A stretch of DNA of 64,000 nt from Desulforamulus putei DSM 12395 (GTDB lineage: Bacteria > Bacillota > Desulfotomaculia > Desulfotomaculales > Desulfotomaculaceae). Below are positions 1-9,952 of this stretch, in pieces. The position numbers and the translations under genes are program-made. Each line of letters begins with the position of its first letter. Position 1 is the first letter of the stretch. The notes under the pieces are model-generated. The model worked only from the letters and a program-made list of their open reading frames with translations, was not told the DNA's origin and ran no database searches. The DNA is taken from positions 1 through 64,000 of the forward strand of contig NZ_FQUY01000012.1 in NCBI RefSeq assembly GCF_900129195.1. The letters run 5' to 3'.

Positions 1-43
1 AATGTGTTGAGCCGACTGGTACTAATCGATCGAGGTCTTGACC
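1..43 (+). rRNA. 23S ribosomal RNA, 3' end (partial)
   Basis: The first 43 bases match the conserved 3' terminus of bacterial 23S rRNA (CGACTGGTACTAATCGATCG followed by AGGTCTTGACC). The rest of the gene lies before the window. The 5S gene follows about 185 bases later, so this is the end of an rRNA operon. Confidence 0.93.
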
Positions 44-47
44 TGGA

Positions 48-84
48 GCAGCCGTCAGCTGTCAGCCATCCGCTGTCAGCACGG
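48..84. repeat. Dispersed intergenic repeat, GTCAGC-type part
   Basis: The 23S-5S spacer opens with short imperfect repeats of GCCGTCAGC / TGTCAGCCATC. Similar GTCAGCC-rich strings occur at about 30470, 35746 and 46445. No coding function is seen. Confidence 0.5.
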
Positions 85-160
85 TTAAAATATATACGAC
101 GATGTTACTTAAAGCTGTTCAGTTTTGAGGGAACACAAAAAGTTTGCTAAAGGGAAGACC

Positions 161-220
161 AAAAAGCCAACGGCCAACGGCTAATGGCCAAAGGCCGACC
201 CCAAAGAATTACCCAAAAGC
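161..220. repeat. Dispersed intergenic repeat copy inside the rRNA spacer
   Basis: This copy has GCC-AACGGCC-AACGGC-TAATGGCC-AAAGGCC strings followed by GACCCCAAAGAATTACCC. The latter is the reverse-orientation form of the GTATTCCTTTGGGGTC core seen at about 30449, 31361, 46431 and 50365. Its position between 23S and 5S means it is transcribed with the rRNA operon. Confidence 0.65.
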
Positions 221-228
221 ATAAAATT

Positions 229-345
229 TCTGGTGGCGATACCGGAGGGGGTACACCTGTTCCCATCCCGAACACAGCAGTTAAGCCCTCCAGGGCCGAT
301 GGTACTTGGGGCTCACGCCCCTGGGAGAGTAGGTCGCTGCCAGAG
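229..345 (+). rRNA. rrf: 5S ribosomal RNA
   Basis: The roughly 117-base segment has the 5S hallmarks: a 5' strand CTGGTGGCGAT pairing with the 3' strand GTCGCTGCCAG, the internal CCCATCCCGAACAC loop, and GGTACTTGGG. It lies downstream of the 23S tail and is followed at once by a terminator hairpin. The exact ends may vary by one or two bases. Confidence 0.95.
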
Positions 346-355
346 TAATTTTTAG

Positions 356-392
356 CACCCGCAGTCAATGGATTGCGGGTGTTGTGTTTTTC
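356..392 (+). terminator. Terminator of the rRNA operon
   Basis: CACCCGCA pairs with TGCGGGTG around a short loop and is followed by a T-rich run (GTTGTGTTTTTC). Confidence 0.8.
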
Positions 393-445
393 TTGCAATA
401 GATGGTAAATATAATAAGGGAATGTTTTTGCGAAGGGGATTGTTC

Positions 446-1267
446 ATGCAATCAATGGAATTTTTGGCGGTTTCGGTGGCTCAGGAATTAAATTTAAATC
501 TGATTGCCAGGCATTTTGGAATTGAAAAAAAATTTAAGTGGGAAGAAATTCTGATTCTTCAAGACAAGGATTTAAAGGGAATTCTGGAGAACCATTTCCA
601 CAAGACGGTCTACATGTTTCATTTTGGCTGTCTGGTGGCCGTTAATGCAACCCGGTATGATTTATCAGACCTATACAATTACCTTTGTAAAATTGAATCT
701 GCTTTATGCCAAAACGTCAATCATTTAGAGTACTCTGATTCCTACCGTCTGGATATTAAAAGCGACCGGGAACTGGAAGTCCATAACAATTACATGATCG
801 CTCCCAAATTACTGGATTACTACCCGCAAATCATTGCCATTGTCCTGGCCAGATCCGTTGCGTTAGATCGTATTGAAGATGATGTAGAAAGGGTTTCCGA
901 TGAAATTGAAAGGATCATTGAATATCTTGATAAAGGTAAACTAAACATTAATGATAACAGACTGGCCAAGTTATCGTCCAAGATCCTTCGCTATAAGTAC
1001 AATACTATCTCCTATGTTATGGTCCTGGATAAGCCCGATATCACCTGGTATCGGGAAGGTGCGGAGGATTTGTTTCTCAAATTGACAGATCTTTTTGATA
1101 TACAGGAAAGGTACGAGAATCTGAGACATAAAACGGAAAATATTATGGATATCACTGAGGTCTTTACCATTCTGGCCCACGCCAATAGGGGTACTAAACT
1201 TGAATGGATGATCATTATCTTAATCGCGCTGGAAATTATTATTTCGCTTTCGGAAAAAATCTTTTAG
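446..1267 (+). CDS. RMD1/DUF155 family membrane-anchored protein
   Basis: The 273-residue protein resembles the RMD1/DUF155 family. Features seen are the central HNNYMIAPKLL and IVLARSVALDRIE segments, a VLDKPDITWY motif, a predicted helical region after it, and a C-terminal LEWMIIILIALEII membrane helix (about 252-269) that is typical of the family tail anchor. Bacterial members have no assigned biochemical activity that I know of; yeast relatives act at mitochondrial or nuclear membranes. The ATG at 446 is chosen because GAAGGGGA lies 7 bases upstream; an upstream ATG at 368 lies inside the rRNA terminator. The HD-domain gene follows after a short gap and may be cotranscribed. Confidence 0.8.
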   Translation: MQSMEFLAVSVAQELNLNLIARHFGIEKKFKWEEILILQDKDLKGILENHFHKTVYMFHFGCLVAVNATRYDLSDLYNYLCKIESALCQNVNHLEYSDSYRLDIKSDRELEVHNNYMIAPKLLDYYPQIIAIVLARSVALDRIEDDVERVSDEIERIIEYLDKGKLNINDNRLAKLSSKILRYKYNTISYVMVLDKPDITWYREGAEDLFLKLTDLFDIQERYENLRHKTENIMDITEVFTILAHANRGTKLEWMIIILIALEIIISLSEKIF

Positions 1268-1357
1268 CAAGTGTTGGGATAGTATTTGTTAAAGGCAGGT
1301 ATTGGGCATCAATTGGTTGAATTTAATGAAGACCAAAATATTCCACAGGAGTCGTTT

Positions 1358-2605
1358 ATGGAACAGTTTATCACCAATTACTTTAAATTGTTAAGTTCAC
1401 TGAGCCTTGCCATGGACTTTGGTTCTCATGGATTAATGAGACACCACCAGAGAGTTGCCTTGATTGCTTTGCAAATTGGCAAGTTATACGGTCTTGATCA
1501 TCATCAATTAGAAAGGCTTTTTACTGCCGCTATCTTACATGATGCCGGTTCCAGTACCTGGGAAGAAAAGGGTCAGATTACTGAATATTTTACCACGGAA
1601 ACGCTAAAACACTGCAAAAAAGGATATGTACTCTTTAAGGATCACCTCTTATTCAGATCTATTGCTGACATTATTCTTTGCCATCATGACCGCTGGGACG
1701 GATTGCGAAACCCGTCCGGACTCAAAGGGGAGCAAATACCGGTGGAGAGCCGGATTATTCACCTGGCAGACAGAATTGATGTTTTAGTACGGGATGACAT
1801 ATATATACTGGAGCAAAAGAAGCACATCTGCCGAATTATCAATGAAAAGAGCGAGGGATTTTTTGATCCAAAGTTGGTGGATGCCTTTAACGATCTCAGT
1901 GAAAGAGAATGTTTTTGGCTGGATCTTCATTCGGAATTCACGACAGACATACTGGCCCACCATTGCCCGGTGGCCACTAAAAAGCTGGGTTTGCCTGAGG
2001 TAACCGCTGTTGCAGAGATCATGTCAAAGGTTATTGACTTTAAAAGCTCCTTTACCAACAGGCATTCCGCAGGAGTCGCTAGGGTAGCTCACCTGCTGGC
2101 AAGGAAAGCCGGTTTTACAGAGGATCACTGCAATATTGTTAAAGTTGCAGGATTATTACATGACCTGGGCAAACTTAACATCCCGGATCAGATTCTGGAT
2201 AAACCTGGTAAACTGACAGCCGATGAGTTTAATGTGATGAAGCGTCATACCTATTATACTTTTCACATTTTAAATATGATTGACGGTTTTGAAACCATCA
2301 ATCATTACGCCTCTTGCCACCATGAAACCCTGAACGGCAGGGGATATCCCTTTAAGTTGGACGAAGCGGAACTAAAAACAGGCGCCAGAATTATGGCGGT
2401 GGCGGATATTTTTACGGCCCTCACCGAAGAAAGGCCCTACCGTAAACCAATGGAAAAAGAAATGGTTCTTAAGATATTACATAAACAAGTAAAATCAGGA
2501 GCTATTGACCCGGATTTAACCGCTCTTTTACTAACTGACTACCAAGAAGCATTTTTAGCCGGGCAAGGAGAATCTGTGAGAATAATGAACCCTCCACCGA
2601 GATAA
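1358..2605 (+). CDS. Protein with two HD domains, the second HD-GYP-like
   Basis: The protein is 415 residues from the ATG at 1358. The N-terminal HD module has H29-H30, ILHDAG (H61-D62) and HHD at about 109-111. The C-terminal module has LLHDLGKL (about 267-273) and HHETLNGRGYP (about 321-331), which keeps the GYP of cyclic-di-GMP phosphodiesterases although the usual HHExxDG is altered to HHETLNG. HD-GYP proteins hydrolyse c-di-GMP; whether this one does is inference, and a general metal-dependent phosphohydrolase is the alternative. CAGGAG lies 7 bases before the chosen ATG; a TTG at 1286 would add 24 residues but has little Shine-Dalgarno. A terminator follows. Confidence 0.8.
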   Translation: MEQFITNYFKLLSSLSLAMDFGSHGLMRHHQRVALIALQIGKLYGLDHHQLERLFTAAILHDAGSSTWEEKGQITEYFTTETLKHCKKGYVLFKDHLLFRSIADIILCHHDRWDGLRNPSGLKGEQIPVESRIIHLADRIDVLVRDDIYILEQKKHICRIINEKSEGFFDPKLVDAFNDLSERECFWLDLHSEFTTDILAHHCPVATKKLGLPEVTAVAEIMSKVIDFKSSFTNRHSAGVARVAHLLARKAGFTEDHCNIVKVAGLLHDLGKLNIPDQILDKPGKLTADEFNVMKRHTYYTFHILNMIDGFETINHYASCHHETLNGRGYPFKLDEAELKTGARIMAVADIFTALTEERPYRKPMEKEMVLKILHKQVKSGAIDPDLTALLLTDYQEAFLAGQGESVRIMNPPPR

Positions 2606-2629
2606 CCTGTTAAGGTGGAGGGATTTTTT
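2591..2629 (+). terminator. Terminator after the HD-domain gene
   Basis: CCTCCACC pairs with GGTGGAGG and is followed by ATTTTTTG. Confidence 0.85.
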
Positions 2630-2677
2630 GCGCAAAAAACATTATTATTTCAAATTTAAGAGAATTAAAGTAAAAAC

Positions 2678-2706
2678 TTGTCAGGTGAGGTAGAATAAAT
2701 TAAAAT
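2678..2706 (+). promoter_or_regulatory. Promoter of pdxST
   Basis: TTGTCA and TAAAAT are separated by exactly 17 bases, 40-70 bases upstream of the pdxS start. The same TAAAAT -10 occurs in the promoters of both T-box leaders. Confidence 0.65.
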
Positions 2707-2747
2707 TAATTATCAGTGAGTAAAACATGATTTTGGAGGGAAATAAC

Positions 2748-3632
2748 GTGGCTGAAAAGGGAACATGGACCGTTAAGAAAGGCCTGGCAGAAATGCTCAA
2801 GGGCGGCGTTATAATGGATGTTACTACACCTGAGCAGGCGAAGATTGCTGAAGAGGCCGGCGCCTGCGCAGTGATGGCGCTGGAAAGGGTTCCTGCGGAC
2901 ATTCGGGCTGCCGGCGGCGTAGCCAGAATGGCAGATCCCAATGTTATTTTGCGCATTATGGACGCCGTCACCATTCCGGTGATGGCCAAGGCGCGTATCG
3001 GTCATTTTGTCGAAGCTCAAATTTTAGAGGCTCTGGGTGTAGATTATATTGATGAAAGTGAAGTACTGACACCCGCGGATGAGGTATTTCATATCAATAA
3101 ACATGAATTTAAGGTACCCTTTGTATGTGGCGCCAGAAACCTTGGGGAAGCCCTGCGCCGCATCGGCGAAGGCGCTGCCATGATCCGTACCAAAGGAGAA
3201 CCCGGCACCGGCAATGTGGTAGAGGCCGTACGCCACATGAGACAGGTTATGAGCGAAATTCGCATGGTACAGCATATGCCCAAGGACGAATTGATGACGG
3301 CCGCCAAAGAAATGGGCGCTCCCTATGATCTGGTGGTGCAGGTTCATGAATTGGGACGGCTGCCGGTGGTTAACTTTGCAGCCGGCGGCATCGCCACCCC
3401 GGCAGATGCTGCATTGATGATGCAGCTTGGCTGCGACGGCATCTTTGTGGGTTCCGGTATTTTTAAATCCAAAGATCCCGTCGCCCGGGCCAAAGCCATT
3501 GTTGCCGCCACCACCCACTTCAATGACCCCAAAATTTTAGCGGAGATTTCCAAGGACCTTGGAGAAGCCATGCCAGGCATTGAAATTGCTACCATTGCCG
3601 CTGAGCACCGCATGCAAGAAAGAGGATGGTAG
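2748..3632 (+). CDS. pdxS: Pyridoxal 5'-phosphate synthase, PdxS lyase subunit
   Basis: PdxS makes pyridoxal phosphate from ribose 5-phosphate, glyceraldehyde 3-phosphate and ammonia supplied by PdxT, in the cytoplasm. The 294-residue length matches the family exactly. Diagnostic strings include [33 protein letters not shown] and [10 protein letters not shown] (the last two carry the Schiff-base lysines), and the C-terminus RMQERGW. The GTG at 2748 is chosen because GGAGGG sits 7 bases upstream and it gives the standard N-terminus; an ATG at 2727 would precede the ribosome site. pdxT follows after 9 bases, so the two form an operon. PLP is the cofactor of the aminotransferase and decarboxylase-like enzymes nearby. 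Confidence 0.97.
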   Translation: MAEKGTWTVKKGLAEMLKGGVIMDVTTPEQAKIAEEAGACAVMALERVPADIRAAGGVARMADPNVILRIMDAVTIPVMAKARIGHFVEAQILEALGVDYIDESEVLTPADEVFHINKHEFKVPFVCGARNLGEALRRIGEGAAMIRTKGEPGTGNVVEAVRHMRQVMSEIRMVQHMPKDELMTAAKEMGAPYDLVVQVHELGRLPVVNFAAGGIATPADAALMMQLGCDGIFVGSGIFKSKDPVARAKAIVAATTHFNDPKILAEISKDLGEAMPGIEIATIAAEHRMQERGW

Positions 3633-3641
3633 GGGGATAAA

Positions 3642-4208
3642 ATGGTTATAGGGGTATTGGCATTACAGGGAGCCTTTATCGAACACCAGAAATCACTGGC
3701 TGCCTGTGGTGTAGAAAGTATTCAAGTCCGTAAACCGGAACAATTAGATGGTATTCAGGGTTTGATTATTCCCGGCGGGGAAAGCACCACCATGGGGAAA
3801 CTAATGCACCGGTTTGATTTGTTTGAACCCATCAGGGAATTAGGGCGGCGGGGGGTGCCCATCTTCGGCACCTGTGCCGGGCTGATCATGCTGGCCAAAG
3901 AAATTGCAGGTTCTGACCAGCCCCGTTTGAGTTTAATGGATATCGAAGTGGAGAGAAATGCCTTCGGCAGACAGGTGGAAAGTTTTGAGACCGATCTCAT
4001 GGTACCGGACCTGGGAGAGGAACCACTGCGGGCTGTCTTTATCCGGGCGCCTTATATTAAAAGTACGGGGAACAATGTTCGGGTGATGGCCACATTTGAT
4101 GATAAAATCGTGCTGGCCCGCCAGGACAATTACCTGGTTGCGGCTTTTCACCCGGAATTAACCGATGATATCAGACTTCACCGGTATTTCTTAAACATGA
4201 TTAAGTAA
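3642..4208 (+). CDS. pdxT: Pyridoxal 5'-phosphate synthase, PdxT glutaminase subunit
   Basis: PdxT hydrolyses glutamine and channels ammonia to PdxS. The 188-residue protein is a class I glutamine amidotransferase: GGEST at 46-50, nucleophile Cys78 in FGTCAG, and His170/Glu172 in FHPEL complete the triad. The length is normal for the family. The ATG at 3642 has AGGGGG just upstream and lies 9 bases after the pdxS stop. A strong terminator ends the unit. Confidence 0.97.
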   Translation: MVIGVLALQGAFIEHQKSLAACGVESIQVRKPEQLDGIQGLIIPGGESTTMGKLMHRFDLFEPIRELGRRGVPIFGTCAGLIMLAKEIAGSDQPRLSLMDIEVERNAFGRQVESFETDLMVPDLGEEPLRAVFIRAPYIKSTGNNVRVMATFDDKIVLARQDNYLVAAFHPELTDDIRLHRYFLNMIK

Positions 4209-4210
4209 AA

Positions 4211-4241
4211 AAATAAGAGGCACAGGCCTCTTATTTTTTTA
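4211..4241 (+). terminator. Terminator after pdxT
   Basis: AATAAGAGGC pairs with GCCTCTTATT and is followed by TTTTTTATTC. Confidence 0.88.
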
Positions 4242-4460
4242 TTCTTTTTTCCAAGACCCGGGCGGCAACACTTTGGGCTTGTACGAAGAAACAGGAAGGA
4301 AATAAATGGAAATCAATGCAAGACCAATAAATTATCCTGTTATTGAACCAGACAAGTTTTACTGGCATAAACAGGATTAAAATGGAATTATATGGAATTT
4401 AATAGACTATGGTACACTTAGATTGACGCTAACTTGGCGGCGTTCAGGAGGTGAACTGCT

Positions 4461-4754
4461 ATGAAGTTTGTCAACCTGAACAAGCCGGGTAAGTGGCTCA
4501 TTACGTTGGCGGTACTGTTTTCCTTTCTGTTTGGCACCCTGCTAGAGAACAGATTACAGATGGTGCAGAATTTTCAAAATGCCGTTGAAAACGTAAATGC
4601 AGTCATATTACCCGCGGGCAACAAAATTAAGGAAAGGTTTGATGCCTACTACAAAAAAGCAGAGAAAACCTACGATGCCTTTAAAATTGGGACAGCCATC
4701 AGTATGGCCATCATTTTAAGTTCACTGCCGAAGGCAAATAACAGGGGGCCGTAA
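4461..4754 (+). CDS. Small membrane protein of unknown function
   Basis: The 97-residue protein was not recognised. It has a basic start, a hydrophobic helix at about 12-27 (WLITLAVLFSFLFGTLL), a charged middle with possible coiled-coil character (KERFDAYYKKAEKTYDAF), and a second weaker hydrophobic stretch at about 76-90. AGGAGGTG stands 8 bases before the ATG, so translation looks real. It sits alone between the pdxST terminator and the serine T-box promoter. The 250 bases upstream hold no other gene that I can see. Confidence 0.6.
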   Translation: MKFVNLNKPGKWLITLAVLFSFLFGTLLENRLQMVQNFQNAVENVNAVILPAGNKIKERFDAYYKKAEKTYDAFKIGTAISMAIILSSLPKANNRGP

Positions 4755-4802
4755 AGAGGAGGGTAGAAGAAGGTCCATTAAAAATTTTTAACATATCCAT
4801 TA

Positions 4803-4831
4803 TTGACAAACAAAAGTCTCCTGTGTAAAAT
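4803..4831 (+). promoter_or_regulatory. Promoter of the serine T-box operon
   Basis: TTGACA and TAAAAT are separated by exactly 17 bases. The predicted transcript begins near 4838, just before the T-box leader. Confidence 0.75.
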
Positions 4832-4837
4832 CAAGTA

Positions 4838-5135
4838 CATGACAGAGGACATCGAGAAACCCTGAGAAGGGGAAAAGTAATTTAGACCTGTTCTTTCAGA
4901 GAGCCGGTGGGTGGTGCGAACCGGTAGAGGGTTTAAGTGAATTCCTCCCCGGAGGGGATCCGCCGAAACACAGCGAGATAGACATAAGAGCTGCACAGTA
5001 GGTGGATACGGGAAGACACCCGTTATAACAAATGAGTGGGTCAGAATTTTTTCTGGCCAACAAGGGTGGCAACGCGGGAGAATAACCTCTCGTCCCTAAT
5101 GGACTGATCATCCGTTAGGGGCGGGAGGTTTTTTA
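4838..5135 (+). promoter_or_regulatory. T-box leader, probably tRNA-Ser responsive
   Basis: The leader has the T-box parts in order: the stem I segment AGAGAGCCGGTGG followed by TGGTGCGAACCGG, a specifier region GTGAATTCCTCCCCGGAG, the T-box itself AAGGGTGGCAACGCG (5062-5076), and a terminator whose long stem (5086-5128) ends in TTTTTT. Aligned with the Met T-box at 47038, where the specifier reads GAAC-ATG-G-CCCCGGAG, this one reads GAAT-TCC-T-CCCCGGAG, so the codon is UCC (serine). That fits the downstream serine biosynthesis genes. Uncharged tRNA-Ser should favour the antiterminator and switch the operon on. Confidence 0.92.
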
Positions 5136-5182
5136 TATTTCCCCCCCGGCGGGTAAGAAACATTTTACTGGAGGGATTGTTC

Positions 5183-6340
5183 ATGATGCAGGACAAAAAG
5201 TATCTCTTAATTCCGGGACCTACACCCATTCCCCCCCGGGTGGCTGAGGCCATGTCACGGCCCATCATCGGGCACCGCAGCGCCGAGTTTCAGGCTGTGA
5301 TGGAACGGGTAACGGGCAAGCTGAAGAAAGTGTTCCAGACCGAAAACCATGTCTTTATCCAGGGCAGTTCCGGTACCGGTGCTCTGGAGGCCGCTGTGGC
5401 AAACCTGGTCAACCCCGGCGATAAGGTGCTGGCTTTATCCTGCGGTAAGTTTGGCGAGCGCTTTGCGGAACTGGCCAGGATTTACGGCGGCGAAGTAGAT
5501 TTTGTGGATTTCGGTTGGGGTTATGATATTGACCTGGATGTGGTGAAGAAAAAGCTGGATGCCGATCCGGACATAAAAGTGGTGCTGGCCACCCAAAATG
5601 AAACCTCCACCGGCGTGCAAAATGACATTGAGGGCTTGGGCAAACTGGTGGCCCGGTATGATGCGGTACTGGCGGTAGACGCTGTTAGCGGCCTGGCTGC
5701 CATCGACTTAAAGACCGATGAATGGCATGTGGATGTGGTGGTCAGCGGTTCCCAAAAGGCCTTGATGCTGCCGCCGGGCCTGGCTTTCATCAGTGTCAGC
5801 GACAAAGCCTGGAGGAAGATAGAACAAAATACCTCTCCCAAATATTATTTCGATTTGTTAAAGGCCCGCAAATCCATAGCCAAGTGGAATACCGCCTATA
5901 CCACCCCGGTTTCCATGGTTTACGGCCTGGAAGCCGCCCTGGACATGATCCTGGAAGAGGGTTTGGATAACGTTTTTGCCCGCCACAAACTGCTGGCCAA
6001 AGCCACCCGGGCCGCCGTGCAGGGCCTGGGGCTGGAGCTGCTGGCCCCGGATGAATGTGCATCCCAGGCCGTCACCGCGGTGCAGTCCCCCATGGTGGTG
6101 GATGCCGATACCCTGCGCAAGGTGCTGTTGAGAGACTACGGCGTAGCCTTTGCCGGTGGCCAGGACATCATGAAGGGCAAGATTTTCCGCATCGCCCACA
6201 TGGGTTATGCCGATAAAATGGATGTGATCATTGCCATCGCCGCCCTGGAAATGGCCCTGGGCAAATGTGGATATAAGGCGGAATTGGGCGCCGGTGTCAG
6301 AGAAGCTCAAATGGTATTTGTAGGAGGAGAGCACGCATGA
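5183..6340 (+). CDS. Class V aminotransferase (alanine--glyoxylate / serine--pyruvate type)
   Basis: The protein is a 385-residue PLP-dependent small-subunit aminotransferase of the family that includes alanine-glyoxylate transaminases. The family N-terminus LLIPGPTPIPPRV, GSSGTGALEAA (cofactor phosphate), AVDAVSGLA and the PLP lysine in SGSQKALMLPPG (about K192) are visible. Here it sits under a serine T-box and overlaps serA by four bases, so it probably transaminates 3-phosphohydroxypyruvate or a related hydroxypyruvate in serine synthesis, replacing a classical SerC. That role is inference from context. The ATG at 5183 follows GAGGG by 7 bases; a TTG at 5177 and an ATG at 5186 are alternatives. 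Confidence 0.92.
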   Translation: MMQDKKYLLIPGPTPIPPRVAEAMSRPIIGHRSAEFQAVMERVTGKLKKVFQTENHVFIQGSSGTGALEAAVANLVNPGDKVLALSCGKFGERFAELARIYGGEVDFVDFGWGYDIDLDVVKKKLDADPDIKVVLATQNETSTGVQNDIEGLGKLVARYDAVLAVDAVSGLAAIDLKTDEWHVDVVVSGSQKALMLPPGLAFISVSDKAWRKIEQNTSPKYYFDLLKARKSIAKWNTAYTTPVSMVYGLEAALDMILEEGLDNVFARHKLLAKATRAAVQGLGLELLAPDECASQAVTAVQSPMVVDADTLRKVLLRDYGVAFAGGQDIMKGKIFRIAHMGYADKMDVIIAIAALEMALGKCGYKAELGAGVREAQMVFVGGEHA

Positions 6341-7920
6341 TGAAAGTTTTGGTAATGGACGGAGTATCGGAACAGGGACTGGCGCCTTTACGCCAGCAAC
6401 CGGATATTGAAGTGGTGATCGGGGAAAAAATGACTGAAGATCAACTGGTGGAAGTGATTGGCCAGTACGATGCGTTAATCGTCCGCAGCGCCACCAAGGT
6501 GACCGCCAGGGTGATTGAGGCAGCCCATAAATTAAAAGTTATCGGCCGGGCCGGTGTGGGGGTGGATAACATCGACCGCAACGCCGCCACCAACAAGGGT
6601 ATTGTGGTAGTGAACGCCCCGGACGGCAACACCATTGCCGCCGCCGAGCACACCATGGCCATGATGCTGGCCCTGGCCCGCAAGGTGCCTGCGGCCTGCT
6701 GCAAGCTCAAGAACGGCTGCTGGGATAAAAAGGCCTTCCTGGGTGTAGAGTTAAGGGGCAAAACCCTGGGGATTATCGGTCTTGGCCGGATCGGTTCCGC
6801 CGTGGCCAAGCGGGCACAGGCCATGGAAATGCATATCATCGCCTACGATCCCTATATTTCCGAAGATCATGCCAGAAAGATGGCCGTCGAAATTGTGACT
6901 CTGCAAGAACTTTTCAAGCGGGCAGATTTCATCACTGTTCACATGCCCAAAACCAAAGAAACCTATCACATGATCAACAAAGAAGCCTTTGAACAAATGA
7001 AAGACGGCGTCCGTATCATCAACTGCGCCCGGGGCGGCATTGTGGACGAAGCTGCCCTGTATGAATACATGGTAAAGGGCAAAGTGGCGGGAGCTGCCTT
7101 GGACGTTTTTGAAACCGAGCCCTGCACCGACAGCCCGTTGCTGCAGCTGGAAAACTTTATCGCCACTCCCCACTTGGGCGCTTCCACCCAGGAAGCCCAG
7201 ATCAACGTGGCGGTGGACGTGGCGGAGGAGATTGTGGCGGCCCTGCGGGGGGAACTGGTGAAAAATGCCGTCAACATGCCGTCCATGAGTCCTAAACTGC
7301 TGGCCAAAATCCGTCCCTTCCTGGACCTGGCCGAGAAACTGGGAACCTTCCAGGCCCAGATGCTAAACGGCCGCATCCAAAAGGTAGAGGTTATTTACAG
7401 CGGCGAGTTAGCTAAATACGATGTCAACCCCATTACCACAATTTTACTGAAGGGGTTACTGGACCCCATTCTTCAGGAAAACGTTAACTTTGTCAACGCC
7501 ACACTGGTGGCCCGCAACCGGGGTATTACGGTTGTCCAAACCACCAAAGAAAACGGCGAAGACTATCATAATCTGATTACCGTTCACGTCTATACAGACA
7601 AAGGCAAGAGGCTGCTGGCGGGCACCCTGTTCCAAGGCAATGACCCGAGGATCGTCAATATTGACGGGTTCCGCATCAACGCCGCCACCACCGGGCACAT
7701 GCTGGTGGTGCCGCACATCGACAAACCGGGTATCGTGGGCAAGGTCGGCACCATCGTCGGGGATAAAAACATCAACATCGGCGGCATGCAGGTGGGACGC
7801 GTCGAGCTGGGCGGCAAGGCCATTATGGTCATGATGGTGGACAACATTGTTCCCCAGGATGCCCTGGAAGAAATGACGAAGATCGATGGCGTGTTGGAAG
7901 TGAAAATGGTCAGCCTGTAA
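6337..7920 (+). CDS. serA: D-3-phosphoglycerate dehydrogenase
   Basis: SerA oxidises 3-phosphoglycerate to 3-phosphohydroxypyruvate with NAD, the first committed step of serine synthesis. The 527-residue length is that of the long SerA form. The order seen is substrate domain, NAD-binding LGIIGLGRIG (about 144-153), catalytic NCARGGIVDE (Arg about 233) and PHLGAST (His about 279), then an intervening ASB-like domain and a C-terminal ACT domain (about 455-527, HIDKPGIVGKVG) that usually binds serine for feedback inhibition. It overlaps the aminotransferase stop as ATGA, so the two genes are translationally coupled under the T-box. Confidence 0.96.
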   Translation: MMKVLVMDGVSEQGLAPLRQQPDIEVVIGEKMTEDQLVEVIGQYDALIVRSATKVTARVIEAAHKLKVIGRAGVGVDNIDRNAATNKGIVVVNAPDGNTIAAAEHTMAMMLALARKVPAACCKLKNGCWDKKAFLGVELRGKTLGIIGLGRIGSAVAKRAQAMEMHIIAYDPYISEDHARKMAVEIVTLQELFKRADFITVHMPKTKETYHMINKEAFEQMKDGVRIINCARGGIVDEAALYEYMVKGKVAGAALDVFETEPCTDSPLLQLENFIATPHLGASTQEAQINVAVDVAEEIVAALRGELVKNAVNMPSMSPKLLAKIRPFLDLAEKLGTFQAQMLNGRIQKVEVIYSGELAKYDVNPITTILLKGLLDPILQENVNFVNATLVARNRGITVVQTTKENGEDYHNLITVHVYTDKGKRLLAGTLFQGNDPRIVNIDGFRINAATTGHMLVVPHIDKPGIVGKVGTIVGDKNINIGGMQVGRVELGGKAIMVMMVDNIVPQDALEEMTKIDGVLEVKMVSL

Positions 7921-7929
7921 ATTTAGAAG

Positions 7930-7993
7930 TGAGAGGTTAGAGGTTAGAGGTGAGACAGAACAGTGTCTCATCCTAACCTTTCACTTTTTTCTA
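7930..7993 (+). terminator. Terminator after serA
   Basis: AGTGAGAGGTTAG pairs with CTAACCTTTCACT across a loop holding direct GAGGTTAG repeats, followed by TTTTTTC. Confidence 0.75.
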
Positions 7994-8016
7994 GAGCTTT
8001 AACATTAGCCCGTTGT

Positions 8017-9398
<1,382 letters not shown>

Positions 9399-9425
9399 AA
9401 CTATGAATAACTCTTAACAATTAAA

Positions 9426-9454
9426 TTGACAACATGTTTTGCCTGTGTTATACT
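9426..9454 (+). promoter_or_regulatory. Promoter of the tRNA-Ser pair
   Basis: TTGACA and TATACT are 17 bases apart, about 50 bases upstream of tRNA-Ser(TGA). The spacing and match are near consensus, as expected for stable RNA. Confidence 0.75.
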
Positions 9455-9504
9455 CTATCTTGCTTGGGGTTTCGAGCTGTTGGGGAGGAATCACCTCCGG
9501 GTTC

Positions 9505-9594
9505 GGAGGGATGTCCGAGCGGTTTAAGGAGGCGGTCTTGAAAACCGTTGAACTCTTACGGGTTCCGTGGGTTCGAATCCCACTCCCTCCGCCA
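9505..9594 (+). tRNA. tRNA-Ser (anticodon TGA)
   Basis: The acceptor GGAGGGA pairs with TCCCTCC, with encoded CCA. The anticodon loop CTTGAAA carries TGA, there is a long class II variable arm, and the T-loop is GGTTCGAATCC. It reads UCA and other UCN codons. Confidence 0.97.
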
Positions 9595-9610
9595 GGTAAG
9601 ATAGAACTAC

Positions 9611-9705
9611 GGAGAGCTGGCCGAGTAGGCTGAAGGCGCTCGCCTGCTAAGCGAGTATACGGGCTTAAACCTGTATCGAGGGTTCGAATCCCTCGCTCTC
9701 CGCCA
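9611..9705 (+). tRNA. tRNA-Ser (anticodon GCT)
   Basis: The acceptor GGAGAGC pairs with GCTCTCC and CCA is encoded. The anticodon stem-loop CTCGCCTGCTAAGCGAG carries GCT, and the variable arm is long. It reads AGC and AGU and lies 16 bases after tRNA-Ser(TGA). Confidence 0.97.
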
Positions 9706-9714
9706 TTATATAAT

Positions 9715-9750
9715 GAACCGTTAGTATTAAGCTAACGGTTCTTTGCTTTT
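9715..9750 (+). terminator. Terminator after the tRNA-Ser pair
   Basis: GAACCGTTAG pairs with CTAACGGTTC, followed by TTTGCTTTT. Confidence 0.82.
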
Positions 9751-9851
9751 CATCACCTCAATGCTTATAAACACTTTATCCTCTGAAGATCTTAAACGGA
9801 ACGCTTGCTGTCAGAGTGGGTAAAAATATAACAGGCGGCACATAATTACAG

Positions 9852-9881
9852 TTGATTTTTCTTTTCAACTTATTATATAAT
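9852..9881 (+). promoter_or_regulatory. Promoter before tRNA-Arg(ACG)
   Basis: TTGATT and TATAAT are 18 bases apart, about 70 bases upstream of the tRNA. Confidence 0.55.
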
Positions 9882-9952
9882 AGTTTTTGCGACAGGGATG
9901 ACCACACTGGTCCGGAGTTTGTTTCTATCGCAGCTGTTTAGTAACACAATAC

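Noticed and set aside
147-398. Minus-strand 83-codon frame
   Set aside because: It is antisense to the 5S rRNA and repeat.
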